64,000 nt of DNA from the NCBI GenBank assembly GCA_965116015.1, contig OZ220477.1, positions 744,001-808,000 of the forward strand. The letters run 5' to 3'. The notes beneath the pieces are model-generated. The model was not told the origin of the DNA. It did no database searches and worked only from the letters and a program-made list of their open reading frames with translations. How positions within the stretch are numbered: position 1 is the stretch's first letter; each line of letters starts with the position of its first letter. This DNA comes from S5-327 sp965116015. GTDB taxonomy: Bacteria > Chloroflexota > Dehalococcoidia > Lucifugimonadales > Australimonadaceae. Made by a program: the position numbers and the translations under genes. This document shows, one piece after another, positions 52,883 through 61,320 of this stretch.

Positions 52883-54802
52883 TCAATGCGTGTCGAACAA
52901 CTCCTGATACCGCGCAATCGCCCCCAACACAGCCTCCCGCTCCGCCCCCGTCGGCCTCCGCGGATCACGCGCCTTCGGCAAACGCCCCAACTTCAGCATC
53001 GCCGCGCGCAGCAGCGCCCGAGCCTTCGTCGCATCAAGATTGCTCCCCTCAATCGTAAGATCATTCGGCGAAGAGGGCAGCGCGCCCTCCGGATCTCCAC
53101 GACCAACACGCACAACCGGCATCCCGCTACACGCCGCTATCCCCAGTGCCGCCAACTGACTCGGCAACGCCGAACCGCTCCCGGCAGCCGCCTCCAGCAC
53201 AAACCCGTGGAACACAGGACTCCCCGGCTCCAGCGACGCCTCCTGCTCAGCCCCACGCGCGATCCGCGCCATAATATCCACCTCAACATCAGGATCCGCC
53301 GAATCCTCCTCCGCCATATAGTGCCCGTACTTCACAATATGAACCGGAGCTATCGCCGACCCCAACAGCGAACCATCCTCCCCCTTGATCCGAACCGACG
53401 CCGTCCCCCCGCTATCCCCGAACTCCTGAAACACCGCCTCCGACGGCAAACGCCTCACCGCCAGCGCCGAACTCCCCGTCGTCCTGTACGCCGGCTTGTG
53501 CCAGATCCGCGTCTCCGCACCCGCAGCCCCAAGAGCTCCCCCATGACCCCCAGTCGCCCGGTAGCCCCCAGGACGCGCATCACCCTTCTTGAACGACCGC
53601 GCCGAAAACACCTGCTCATCCACGATCCCCACCGCCCCCAAACCCGCCCCAAGACCCGACGCGATATACCGCGCCGCATCCACGATATTCCTGTCCCCAT
53701 CATTCGACAGCTCCCCATGCGGACGCTGCGACGACACCCCCACGAACGGCAGCGCCGTATCCAGCGTCACACTCAACCAATACAACGTCTCCTCGATATG
53801 CGGACTCCCCTCCAGCCAGATGAACCCATCGTGCCTCCCCGAATCAATCGTCTCCTGAACAGCATTGAACGCCCGCGCCATCGCCCAATTCGGCGGAAAC
53901 TTCCCGACAGCCCGCGGACTATACGGAAAGAAATCCCTCCCCGCCCTCTCACCCTGCCCCGTATACCCCGCCGGAGGCAGCGCCCGCACGAAATCGAAAT
54001 CCGCCACCCTGTCCAGCGCATTCGCCCCCCCGTCCGAACCCCGGCCATACACCCCCCGATCGATATCCTCGAACACCCGCGACGCATCCGGAAAGAACGA
54101 CTGACGCCCCCCATACCCAATGCTCGCATCCCGAAGATCCCCCTCCTCGAACGGACGCCCCTCCGCCGAACCATCCGCCCGCCGCGCCACATACGGCAAC
54201 AGATACGCCCCATCCTCAGGACGCAGCTCCACCTCGTAGAACGGCTTCCCGTCGTCGTGATACGCCTCCCGCGCATCCTCCTCCAGCGGATGCGCGCTGA
54301 ACTTCCGGATACGCACCCTCACCGGCTCATAAAGCGTCTGCGCCGCCAAATGATCGAACCGCCCCTCCAGCCCGGGCTCCCCCTCCAACCGCCCCTTACT
54401 GCTAGTAACCAACGTAGGCGAATTCGCAACAGTCGACCGAGGCCCCGAAAACACCGCTATCCGCGGCCTCATATTCCCCTTCCCCCAGTACGCATACACC
54501 CGGCGCAACTCTTCTTCGTAGAACGCGGCATCCTCAGCAGGGGTCGTTCCGCTGTACCCCCTCAGCGCCCTTGCTAGTTCAAAGAACTCCTTGCTAGGTC
54601 TGCCTTTGCCTTTCGCGACCACTACCGCGGACAGCATCGGCCGCCCTGACGCGACCTCCAACCTGCAGATGCACCCTAGCTCTGGTCCAATCCCCCTGGC
54701 AGTCATTCCCACCTGAGGCGCAACTCCTCCGTAATTGGCTTTCCCCTGTCTCTTGGCCAATCCGATTAGCACATCCCTAAGCTCACTAAGCCTGTCCCTC
54801 AT
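52883..54802 (-). CDS. Fusion: small conflict-type domain + asparaginase-like protein
   Basis: A 639-residue protein from MRDRLSELRDVLIG. Residues 1-108 are a paralogue of the separate gene at 54904-55257 (LSAVVVAKGKGRPSKEFFELAR, then EEELRRVYAYWG). From Met111 (MRPRIAVFSGPRSTVANSP) an asparaginase-like protein begins, with WLEGSPHIEETLYWL, VGVSSQRPHGELSNDGDRNI and a C-terminal domain GFVLEAAAGSGSALPSQL...GMPVVRVGR. The T-D dyad of bacterial asparaginases (HGTDT) reads EGSPH, so asparagine hydrolysis is uncertain. An SD-like GGGGGAAGGGG lies just before Met111, allowing internal restart. The fused N-domain resembles regulatory modules of toxin or restriction loci (weak recollection). Confidence 0.78.
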   Translation of the reverse strand: MRDRLSELRDVLIGLAKRQGKANYGGVAPQVGMTARGIGPELGCICRLEVASGRPMLSAVVVAKGKGRPSKEFFELARALRGYSGTTPAEDAAFYEEELRRVYAYWGKGNMRPRIAVFSGPRSTVANSPTLVTSSKGRLEGEPGLEGRFDHLAAQTLYEPVRVRIRKFSAHPLEEDAREAYHDDGKPFYEVELRPEDGAYLLPYVARRADGSAEGRPFEEGDLRDASIGYGGRQSFFPDASRVFEDIDRGVYGRGSDGGANALDRVADFDFVRALPPAGYTGQGERAGRDFFPYSPRAVGKFPPNWAMARAFNAVQETIDSGRHDGFIWLEGSPHIEETLYWLSVTLDTALPFVGVSSQRPHGELSNDGDRNIVDAARYIASGLGAGLGAVGIVDEQVFSARSFKKGDARPGGYRATGGHGGALGAAGAETRIWHKPAYRTTGSSALAVRRLPSEAVFQEFGDSGGTASVRIKGEDGSLLGSAIAPVHIVKYGHYMAEEDSADPDVEVDIMARIARGAEQEASLEPGSPVFHGFVLEAAAGSGSALPSQLAALGIAACSGMPVVRVGRGDPEGALPSSPNDLTIEGSNLDATKARALLRAAMLKLGRLPKARDPRRPTGAEREAVLGAIARYQELFDTH

Positions 54803-54848
54803 CACCGTCTCCTTGCCCAAGAATCTCTAACGAAGATCGCCCTCCCCC

Positions 54849-54903
54849 TTAGTTCCCCCAGTACTCACCGACCCTGCGCACTCACGTCGCCTTACCCTCC
54901 CAC
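54849..54903 (-). pseudogene. 3'-end remnant of a third copy of the small domain gene
   Basis: On the minus strand GAGTACTGGGGGAACTAA at about 54866-54849 encodes EYWGN-stop, matching the EHWGN-stop end of the intact gene at 54904 and the AYWGKGN junction of the fused gene. No upstream part of the domain remains. It shows that the unit was tandemly duplicated more than once. Confidence 0.6.
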
Positions 54904-55257
54904 CTAGTTCCCCCAATGCTCATAAACCCGGCGCAACTCCTCCGCGTAGAACGCAGCAGCATCAGCATCGGTCGTTCCGCTGTACCGCCCCAGTTTCTTC
55001 GCCAGCCTGAAGAACCCTCCGCCAGGTTTGCCTCTGCGTTCCGAGATTACTACGACGGACAGCATCGTCCCCCCCTCACCCCTGCAGATGCGCTCCAGCA
55101 GAGGGTCAAGTCCCAGGGAACCTATCCCCAAACGCCTCGCGATATCCCCGTAGTAGATGGTGCCGCGTCGCTTAGCCTTTTCGATTAGCACGTCTCGAAC
55201 AGCGTCGAACAGCTCCTCCCCGAGATTACTAAGCCTCTCCATCAGACTATCCCTCAT
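54904..55257 (-). CDS. Stand-alone small domain protein, paralogue of the fusion's N-terminus
   Basis: A 117-residue protein from MRDSLMERLSNLGEELFD, with GGAGGAGG in front. Motifs: GTIYYGDIARRLGIGSLGLDPLLERICRGEG (winged-helix-like), MLSVVVISERRGKPGGGFFRLAKKLG and DAAAFYAEELRRVYEHWGN. The pattern 'pLLSaVVv....G.PG.GFF.lA..lG...' followed by 'F..EEl.rVy.yW' is widespread in small bacterial proteins near restriction or defence genes, but no activity is known to me. The start region is nearly identical to that of the fused paralogue (GGTGATGAGGGA). Confidence 0.8.
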   Translation of the reverse strand: MRDSLMERLSNLGEELFDAVRDVLIEKAKRRGTIYYGDIARRLGIGSLGLDPLLERICRGEGGTMLSVVVISERRGKPGGGFFRLAKKLGRYSGTTDADAAAFYAEELRRVYEHWGN

Positions 55258-55292
55258 CACCGCCTCCTCCCCTCAGAATCCCTGCCCCCCAA

Positions 55293-55751
55293 CTACCGAC
55301 CCTTAGCCTCCCGCCGCGCCGACTCGTAGAACCCCAAAAACTCATCCACCCCCACCGACGCTATCGTCTCCCCCACCAACTCCAACGGAAGATCCTCCAA
55401 ACGCCTGAACCGAACGCACGACTTCCCCATATCCAAACGCCTCCCCGTCGCCCGGTACGCCGACACAAACCGCTCGTGCCGCTCCGCATCCGCATACACC
55501 GTATTCAGGTACAGCGCCATATACCGCTTCTGCGACGCCAGAGCCGCCAGCTGCAGCGCCTGCCCGTTATACGTAACCCCATACCGGCTCAACGGCACAA
55601 CATACCCAATCATCCCGAACTGCATACACTCCTCGTACCCCTCCGGCAGATGCTCCAGCACAACCCGACGCACCGCCTCCAGCGCATCCCTCCGCTCCCC
55701 CGGAAGCTCCGCCAGATACTCCTCAACCGTCGCCGCCCCGCTCTTCACCAT
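55293..55751 (-). CDS. DUF1801 (YdhG/YjhG-like) protein
   Basis: A 152-residue protein from MVKSGAATVEEYLAELPGERRDALEAVRRV after GGGAGGAGGG. GYEECMQFGMIGYVVPLS and LAALASQKRYMALYLN, then KSCVRFRRLEDLPLELV, are the standard DUF1801 blocks (frataxin-like fold). No enzymatic activity is known for the family. It sits 35 bp downstream of nothing on its strand and diverges from the amidohydrolase gene. Confidence 0.85.
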   Translation of the reverse strand: MVKSGAATVEEYLAELPGERRDALEAVRRVVLEHLPEGYEECMQFGMIGYVVPLSRYGVTYNGQALQLAALASQKRYMALYLNTVYADAERHERFVSAYRATGRRLDMGKSCVRFRRLEDLPLELVGETIASVGVDEFLGFYESARREAKGR

Positions 55752-55858
55752 CGCGCCCTCCTCCCGGCCTAACGCCGCTTCCGCCCACCCCGCCATTATG
55801 CCGCGCAACGCCCCCAAACAGTGTACCCTTCCACCCATCCCCCCAGGAGGTGCCCCCA

Positions 55859-56904
55859 ATGCTAGTAATCGACGCCGACTGCCACGTCATCGAAAACGAC
55901 CAAACCTGGGAATACCTCGACCCCCAAGACGCCCACTTCAAACCACAACCCGTCGACAACCCCGACCGGCCTATGTGGATCATCGACGGACGCGCCCGCC
56001 AGCGACCCTTCGGCACAACCCCCACCGGAGCCCCCTCCGAACAACTCTCCGGCTTCTCCCGAACCTCCTTCCAAACCCGTTCCCTCTCCGACATCGACGC
56101 CCGCCTCGCCCATATGGACGAACTCAACGTCGACATCCAAGTCCTCTACCCCACCATCTACCTCACACGCATCACCGAACGACCCGAAGTCGAACTCGCC
56201 CTCGCTAAAAGCTACAACCGATGGATGGCCGACGTTTGGGCCCAGAGCAAAGGACGCCTCCGATGGGTCGCCGTCCCGCCCCTCGACTCCATCAACCAAA
56301 CCCCAGCCATCCTCCGCCACGCCAAAAACAACGGCGCCGTCGGCGTCTTCATGCGCGGATTCGAAGGCCCCCGACGCCTCACCGACACCTACTTCGACCC
56401 ACTCTACAACGCCGCCCTCGAATACGACCTCCCCATCGCCATCCACGCCGGATGCGGAAACCCCGCCTTCGCCCAACTCGCCGACGGCGACGCCTACGCC
56501 CGCAACAAACTCCCCGTCATCAGCGCCTTCCACTCCCTCATCTTCAACCGAACACCCCAACGCTTCCCGGACTCCGCTTCGCATTCGTCGAAGTCGCCGC
56601 CAACTGGATCCCCTACATCCTCAACGACCTCCACCGACGCGTCCAACGCGAAGGATGGACCCTCCCCAACAACGTCCTCGCCGAAAACCAAATGTACGTC
56701 GCCTGCCAAACCAACGACGACATCCCCTACATCCTCCAGCGCGCCTCCGAAGACCACCTCATGATCGGCTCCGACTACGGCCACTCCGACACATCAAGCG
56801 AACTCGAAGCCCTCAGATCCCTCAGAACCAGTGGACGCCTCGAACCCCGCATCGTCGACAAAATCCTCTCCCACAACCCCGCCCAACTCTACGCCATCAA
56901 CTAG
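55859..56904 (+). pseudogene. Amidohydrolase 2 family gene with a -1 frameshift
   Basis: From ATG with AGGAGG it reads MLVIDADCHVIENDQTWEYL, passes a middle block IAIHAGCGNPAFAQLAD, then breaks at 56566-56570. One frame ends RTPQRFPD; the correct continuation LRFAFVEVAANWIPYILNDL...HLMIGSDYGHSD resumes one base over and runs to the stop at 56902-56904. Restoring one C in the CCC at 56566 gives a 348-residue protein with the metal residues DxH, H and GSD intact. Either a recent pseudogene or a homopolymer sequencing error. Confidence 0.88.
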
Positions 56905-57015
56905 CCCCCCCCCCCCGCCAGCTATCCCCCCTTCGGGAAAAGCGAACAGAACGGGAACAGAACGGGTGGGGCGCCCCCCTAGACCCCCGCCCCAGCGCCC
57001 CAACCCCCACTCCCC

Positions 57016-57477
57016 CTAAAGCCGCCCCTCGGCGCGCGCGATCGGACGCGCATCCTCAAAGCGCGGAGCCGCCACCCCCAAACGCTGCAACAGCGTATAG
57101 TCGTCCCGATCCCCCCACTGCTCCACGATAACCCCATTCGCCAGCCGGTAAATCTCTATCCGGCGCCACCACGACAGATTCGTCCGCGGCGAATGACCAT
57201 TGAACGTCCCCTGAAACCCCCCATTGAACGACACGCTCGCCACAACCTTGTCCCCCGAAGCAATCAGATCATCGATAGTAACCCGGATCCCCGGAAACGC
57301 CGTCCGCGTCATCACAGCAAGCTCCTTCACCGGCTGCGGACCGAACGGATCCTCCGGTATCCCCGCGATATGCAACTCAACATCCCGCGCGTACGCCTCA
57401 TCGACAAACCCCGCATCCCCCTCGTTGTACACCCGCTCATACAACCGCCGGATCGCCGCCTTGTTCGCCTCCGACAT
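57016..57477 (-). CDS. SnoaL-like ester cyclase family protein
   Basis: A 153-residue protein from MSEANKAAIRRLYERVYNEGDAGFVDEAY. GIPEDPFGPQPVKELAVMTRTAFPGIRVTIDDLIASGDKVVASVSFNGGFQGTF and VIVEQWGDRDDYTLLQRLG are typical SnoaL-like/ester-cyclase sequences (NTF2 fold). Such small proteins bind or transform polyketide-like or other hydrophobic substrates. The reading frame continues upstream, but the ATG at 57477 has GGGAGG and follows the promoter at 57511-57539. Confidence 0.88.
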   Translation of the reverse strand: MSEANKAAIRRLYERVYNEGDAGFVDEAYARDVELHIAGIPEDPFGPQPVKELAVMTRTAFPGIRVTIDDLIASGDKVVASVSFNGGFQGTFNGHSPRTNLSWWRRIEIYRLANGVIVEQWGDRDDYTLLQRLGVAAPRFEDARPIARAEGRL

Positions 57478-57510
57478 CCCGCCCCCTCCCTCCGCCTGCG
57501 CTACTCCCGC

Positions 57511-57539
57511 ATTCTTTGCGTCCGCGTCCCCAACGTCAA
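57511..57539 (-). promoter_or_regulatory. Sigma70-like promoter for the SnoaL gene
   Basis: On the minus strand TTGACG (57539-57534), 17 bp, AAGAAT (57516-57511). The start would fall near 57504, 27 bases before the ATG. A TATAGT at 57563-57568 on the plus strand may serve the divergent BNR gene, but its -35 is poor. Confidence 0.5.
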
Positions 57540-57625
57540 GTGCGCCGCCCGGCCCCGCCCTGTATAGTTGCCCCATCTCGCAGAGAAGACAAAGAAGACT
57601 GAAGACTACAGAAAAGAGGTGCGCA

Positions 57626-58573
57626 ATGCTTGCCGCAGCAACCAGTAACGGCGTCGTCATCATCGAACAGAACGCAGACCGCTGGCGCGTCGCCAGCCGC
57701 GCCCTCCACAACATCCGCGTCGAAGCCATCGCCCGAAACCGCGGCGCCATCCTCGCCGCCACAGAACAAGGACTCTACGAAAGCGACAACACCGCCGAAA
57801 CCTGGACACCCATCATCCCCAACGTCGATATGCGCTCCCTCGCCGTCGCCGCCGACGGCGCAGCATTCGCCGGAGCCGACAACGCCGCCCTCTACCGCCG
57901 GCGACCCGCCGACGAACAATTCACCGAAGTCCTCAGCTTCAAAAACCTCCCAACATACTGGTCCTGGACATTCCCCGTCTCCCCACACCTCCCCAACCTC
58001 CGCTCCATCGCCGCATCCCCAACACACCCCAACCGCATCTACGTCGGCGTCGAAGTCGGCGGCGTTATGCTCACCGAAGACGGCGGCGAAACCTGGCGCG
58101 AAGCCCGCGAAGGCATACACCCAGACATCCACGGACTCGCAGCCGCACCCGGAGACCCCGACAACATCTTCGCCGTAACCGGCGTCGGCTTCTTCCGAAG
58201 CAACAACGGCGCCCGATCCTGGGAATCCCGATCCGACGGCCTCGACCACCTCTACACCATCGCCATCGCCAGCCACCCAACCCAACCACACCGCCTCATC
58301 GCATCCGCAACCAACGGACGCCCACGCAACTGGCGCGACCGACCCCAAGGCGCCTGCGCCAAGGTCTACCACTCCCCCAACGGCGGCGACTCCTGGAGCC
58401 CCCTTATGACCACCGCGCTCGTCGAAGCCATCGACGCCCTCGCCGTCGACGACAACAACGCCGCCTTCGCCGGAACCCACGGCGGCGACATCCTCGCCCT
58501 CCTCCCCAACGCCGAAGACTGGACCACAATCGCCACCGGACTCCCCCCCATCAACGCCCTCGCCATCCTGTAA
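57626..58573 (+). CDS. BNR/Asp-box beta-propeller protein (sortilin-like)
   Basis: A 315-residue protein starting MLAAATSNGVVIIEQNADRWR. Asp boxes recur: SDNTAETW near residue 53, TEDGGETW near 153, SNNGARSW near 193 and SPNGGDSW near 252, the S-x-x-G-x-x-W pattern of sialidase/VPS10-type propellers. Between them PNRIYVGVEVGG and HPTQPHRLIASATN are blade strands. No signal peptide, so cytosolic. Related proteins are annotated 'exo-alpha-sialidase' or photosystem-stability-like, but no catalytic sialidase residues are seen. Confidence 0.85.
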   Translation: MLAAATSNGVVIIEQNADRWRVASRALHNIRVEAIARNRGAILAATEQGLYESDNTAETWTPIIPNVDMRSLAVAADGAAFAGADNAALYRRRPADEQFTEVLSFKNLPTYWSWTFPVSPHLPNLRSIAASPTHPNRIYVGVEVGGVMLTEDGGETWREAREGIHPDIHGLAAAPGDPDNIFAVTGVGFFRSNNGARSWESRSDGLDHLYTIAIASHPTQPHRLIASATNGRPRNWRDRPQGACAKVYHSPNGGDSWSPLMTTALVEAIDALAVDDNNAAFAGTHGGDILALLPNAEDWTTIATGLPPINALAIL

Positions 58574-58747
58574 ACCCCAGCTCACCTCACGCGCAGAACA
58601 CAACATCCCCGCTGACCGCTACAGCGTCGATGACATCCCCAGCTCGCCCGTCCCGCCCAGAACAGAACAGCGCGACAGGGTAGGGCAGGAAGACGCCTTC
58701 CACCAAGCCATCCGTTCCCCTTCCCCCCAAAGAGCGCGCCGCCGCCT

Positions 58748-59740
58748 CTACTGATCCATCGTCGTTCGCGCGAACACCTCCTCCAGCCCCATCAGCCGCG
58801 GAGTAAGACCCTGCTCGTTCGAATACTGCGCCGCCGTCTCCAGCGTCCTCCGGTTCGCCCGTATCCCGTGCCTCACCAGCGGCTCCCGCAGAGCCGCCGC
58901 CGACTCCCTCGAAACAAGCCCAGCCTTCACGTAGTACTCCACATGCTCCATACGCCGGCGGTTCGTCAACTCATTCGCCGCAACATACGCCTTCAGAATA
59001 TTGAGCGCCGCCCACGGATGCTCCTCCGCCACCCTCCGCCGTATCACCATCCCGTGATTGATAGGGTAGATTCCCGTCTTCTCGTAGTACCGCGCCCCTT
59101 CCGCGTCCGGATCAGGAAAAAGCGTCCTGATATCCGGATGATTGCGCAGATCCGCAGTGCTCCGATCCACAAGATTCGGGTCCCGAAGATAAAGCAGCGT
59201 CGCCTGCAACTCCCCCGAGAGCATCATCCCACCGATATTCTTCTCAATAGGTATCTGATTGATCGTAACCCCCGGCGGAGCCTGGAACCCCGTCGCCCCC
59301 CCATGACTAACCTCCGGCACGCGCTCCATAAAGAACTCCATATCCCTCGGCTCCACCCCGAACTCATGCTGAAGAACCCCTCGCGTCCACAGCGCCGCAG
59401 TCTGCTGATACTCCGGAACCCCAACCCGCTTCCCCCTCAGATCCGCCGGACTCCCTATCCCCGCATCCCTCCTCACAAGAATCCCCGTATGGAAGAAACT
59501 CCGCGTCGTGAAGATCGGCAAACCCACCCACGTCGCATCCCCGTGCGCCATCGCCATCATCAACGACGAGAACGACATCTCCGACACATCAAACTCCGCA
59601 AACTTCAGCTGACGCCAGAAAATCTCAGACCCATGAACCGACGTCGGAATGAACTCGATCCCGTCCGGCTTCACCTCCCCGCTCATAATCGGCCACGTCC
59701 GCGGATTATTCGCCAGCGCAATGCTCAGCCTCAGATCCAT
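58748..59740 (-). CDS. Periplasmic-binding-fold protein (4,5-dihydroxyphthalate decarboxylase-like)
   Basis: A 330-residue protein from MDLRLSIALANNPRTWPIMSGEVKPDGIEF. The start, then FDVSEMSFSSLMMAMAHGD, LPIFTTRSFFHTGILVRRDAGI, DLRGKRVGVPEYQQTAALW and ILKAYVAANEL are typical of the type 2 binding-protein fold used by 4,5-dihydroxyphthalate decarboxylase and NitT/TauT binders. It has no signal peptide, which favours a cytosolic enzyme or sensor over a transport binder. GGAGGCGAGAG precedes the ATG. No ABC permease genes are next to it. Confidence 0.85.
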   Translation of the reverse strand: MDLRLSIALANNPRTWPIMSGEVKPDGIEFIPTSVHGSEIFWRQLKFAEFDVSEMSFSSLMMAMAHGDATWVGLPIFTTRSFFHTGILVRRDAGIGSPADLRGKRVGVPEYQQTAALWTRGVLQHEFGVEPRDMEFFMERVPEVSHGGATGFQAPPGVTINQIPIEKNIGGMMLSGELQATLLYLRDPNLVDRSTADLRNHPDIRTLFPDPDAEGARYYEKTGIYPINHGMVIRRRVAEEHPWAALNILKAYVAANELTNRRRMEHVEYYVKAGLVSRESAAALREPLVRHGIRANRRTLETAAQYSNEQGLTPRLMGLEEVFARTTMDQ

Positions 59741-60045
59741 CTCTCGCCTCCTACCGCATAATGCTCCCCCGAACTATACGCCCCGACGCTGCGCCGCGCC
59801 TCCACCCAACGCCACCCCCCTCTCCCACACGCCGTAACGCTTCTGCGCGCCCCCCTTCGCCGCGCCGCCCGCGCCGCACACTCCCCCCTCGCCGCGCCAC
59901 TTCTGCGCGCGCCCTCTCGCCGATTGCGGCCTCTCGACGCCGTACCGCTTCTGCGCATACCCCTCTCGACGCCATACCCCCCTTCGCGCCGCAAAGAGCC
60001 CCCGTGATATATCCTCCCGCCACAAACCCCCACGGAGGAAACGCT
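59741..60045. other. 305-bp gap of short imperfect repeats
   Basis: Between divergent genes the DNA is a mosaic of CGCTTCTGCGC and CCTCTCGACGCC units (for example near 59840, 59898, 59950 and 59965). Plus-strand reading frames through it are Arg/Pro-rich and lack starts with ribosome sites. No promoter was identified with confidence. Confidence 0.5.
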
Positions 60046-60477
60046 ATGGCCCGCATCCGACACATCGCCCTCGGCACAGCCGACCCCGAAGCAACCGCCA
60101 AGTTCTACATGGAAGGCCTCGGACTCCAACAAGTCGGACGAGTCGACTCACCCACCGCAGAGGGCTACTACCTCAGCGATGGACACATCAACCTCGCCAT
60201 CCTCAAATGGCGACAGGAATGGGCCTCCATCACCGAGGGCGGACCCAAACTCACCGGCGTCCACCACATCGGCTTCGGCGTCGACAACCTGGACGACGCC
60301 CAATCCCAAGTCCTCGCCGCCGGCGCCGTCGAGCACACCGAACCCAAAATACGCGAAGAATACAACTCCCGACGCCCCAACAACGCCGGCGGCGGCAACG
60401 TCGAAGTCAAATTCACCGGCCCCGACGGCGTAACCTTCGACCTCTCCGTCCACGGATGGGTAGGCGCAACCGACTGA
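60046..60477 (+). CDS. VOC-family metalloprotein
   Basis: A 143-residue VOC protein from MARIRHIALGTADPEATAKFYMEGLGL after ACGGAGGAA. First metal His in IRHIALG, second in GVHHIGFGVD, Glu in GNVEVKFTGPDGVTFDLSVHGW; the GPDG..FDL block is the second betaalphabetabetabeta end. It carries an unusual EEYNSRRPNNAGGGN loop. Probably a lyase or dioxygenase-fold enzyme; substrate unknown. Confidence 0.87.
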   Translation: MARIRHIALGTADPEATAKFYMEGLGLQQVGRVDSPTAEGYYLSDGHINLAILKWRQEWASITEGGPKLTGVHHIGFGVDNLDDAQSQVLAAGAVEHTEPKIREEYNSRRPNNAGGGNVEVKFTGPDGVTFDLSVHGWVGATD

Positions 60478-60608
60478 TCCCCCCACCCGCCCCCCCTGCC
60501 AAACCCCAATGGCGGAGACCCCTCCTCCCCAACCAACGCCCGCCCGGAGCAACAACCTAAGCCCCCGCCGTCGGCGCCCTCGCCCAACAACCCCACGCGC
60601 CCCTAGCG

Positions 60609-60696
60609 CCCACTCTCGCCCAGCGCAGGAGCGCGCATCCCAACCCGCGTCCGCGGCGATGCGGCTACACCCACTCCCGCCCAGCGCGGGAGCGCG
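60609..60696. CRISPR. Two 27-bp repeats exactly 61 bp apart (possible solo CRISPR unit)
   Basis: CCCACTCTCGCCCAGCGC... at 60609-60635 and CCCACTCCCGCCCAGCGC... at 60670-60696 match at 25 of 27 positions. The 34-bp segment between them is unrelated. Repeat and spacer lengths equal those of the array at 5433. The repeat carries a CTCCCGCnnnnGCGGGAG-like palindrome. Tentative because only one spacer exists. Confidence 0.45.
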
Positions 60697-61017
60697 TCAC
60701 ATAGGCAGAAGATAACTCCTCGCGTTCCCCCCGATCGCAAGGAGCCCCGTAGAGTTCAGACCGCCGATTGCGACGATTCCCACCGCGTTCACGCCTCCCA
60801 CCGAAATCAGCCCTATCGAATTCACCCCGCCCACAGCGACAATCCCTATCGAATTCACAACCCCGAACGTAACCAACCCCATAGCGTTCAGAACGCTGAG
60901 CGCGGTCATTCCAAACGCGTTCAGACCGCCTGCCGCAACCATCCCCATCGCGTTCCATCGCCCCACAGCAACGCCTCCGATGGCATTGCCCTCAACCGTA
61001 ACAGCATTCTCTTGCAC
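60697..61017 (-). CDS. Protein of eight 11-residue glycine/asparagine repeats
   Basis: A 106-residue protein from GTG (GGAGGGAGATCT ahead) reading MQENAVTVEGNAIGGVAVG. It consists of about eight hendecads of pattern N-A/S-x-G-hydrophobic-x-A/S-x-G-G-hydrophobic: NAIGGVAVGRW, NAMGMVAAGGL, NAFGMTALSVL, NAMGLVTFGVV, NSIGIVAVGGV, NSIGLISVGGV, NAVGIVAIGGL, NSTGLLAIGG. Such short regular repeats suggest a beta-solenoid or membrane-inserting sheet. The DNA repeats are diverged at third positions, so the protein pattern is under selection. No family name is assigned. Confidence 0.75.
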   Translation of the reverse strand: MQENAVTVEGNAIGGVAVGRWNAMGMVAAGGLNAFGMTALSVLNAMGLVTFGVVNSIGIVAVGGVNSIGLISVGGVNAVGIVAIGGLNSTGLLAIGGNARSYLLPM

Positions 61018-61101
61018 AGATCTCCCTCCGAATGACACGCCGCGCCAGCTTCGCCGAAAGCCTACACGAATCAACCGACCCCAACAAGCCAACTGCCTAG
61101 C

Positions 61102-61285
61102 GCACAGCCCCACAGCGCTCCGCCTCCCCGCTCCCTCTCCGCGACGCGAACGCGTCCCTCGCCGAACGCACGACCACGCCCCCCCCCCCGCAAACGCACA
61201 GCCCCACAGCGCTCCGCCTCCCCGCTCCCCCTACGCAACGCGAACCGCGCCCCGTTCACCGAACGCACGACTACTCCCCCCGCCC
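61102..61285. repeat. 94-bp tandem duplication with an 11-C tract
   Basis: GCACAGCCCCACAGCGCTCC occurs at 61102 and 61196, followed in both by CGCCTCCCCGCTCCC and, later, CGAACGCACGAC. A run of 11 C ends the first copy (61179-61189). It fills the gap between the hendecad-repeat gene and the gene at 61321. Confidence 0.75.
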
Positions 61286-61320
61286 CAACCCTCGCGCAAC
61301 AGCGGGAGACGCCCTGCCTC

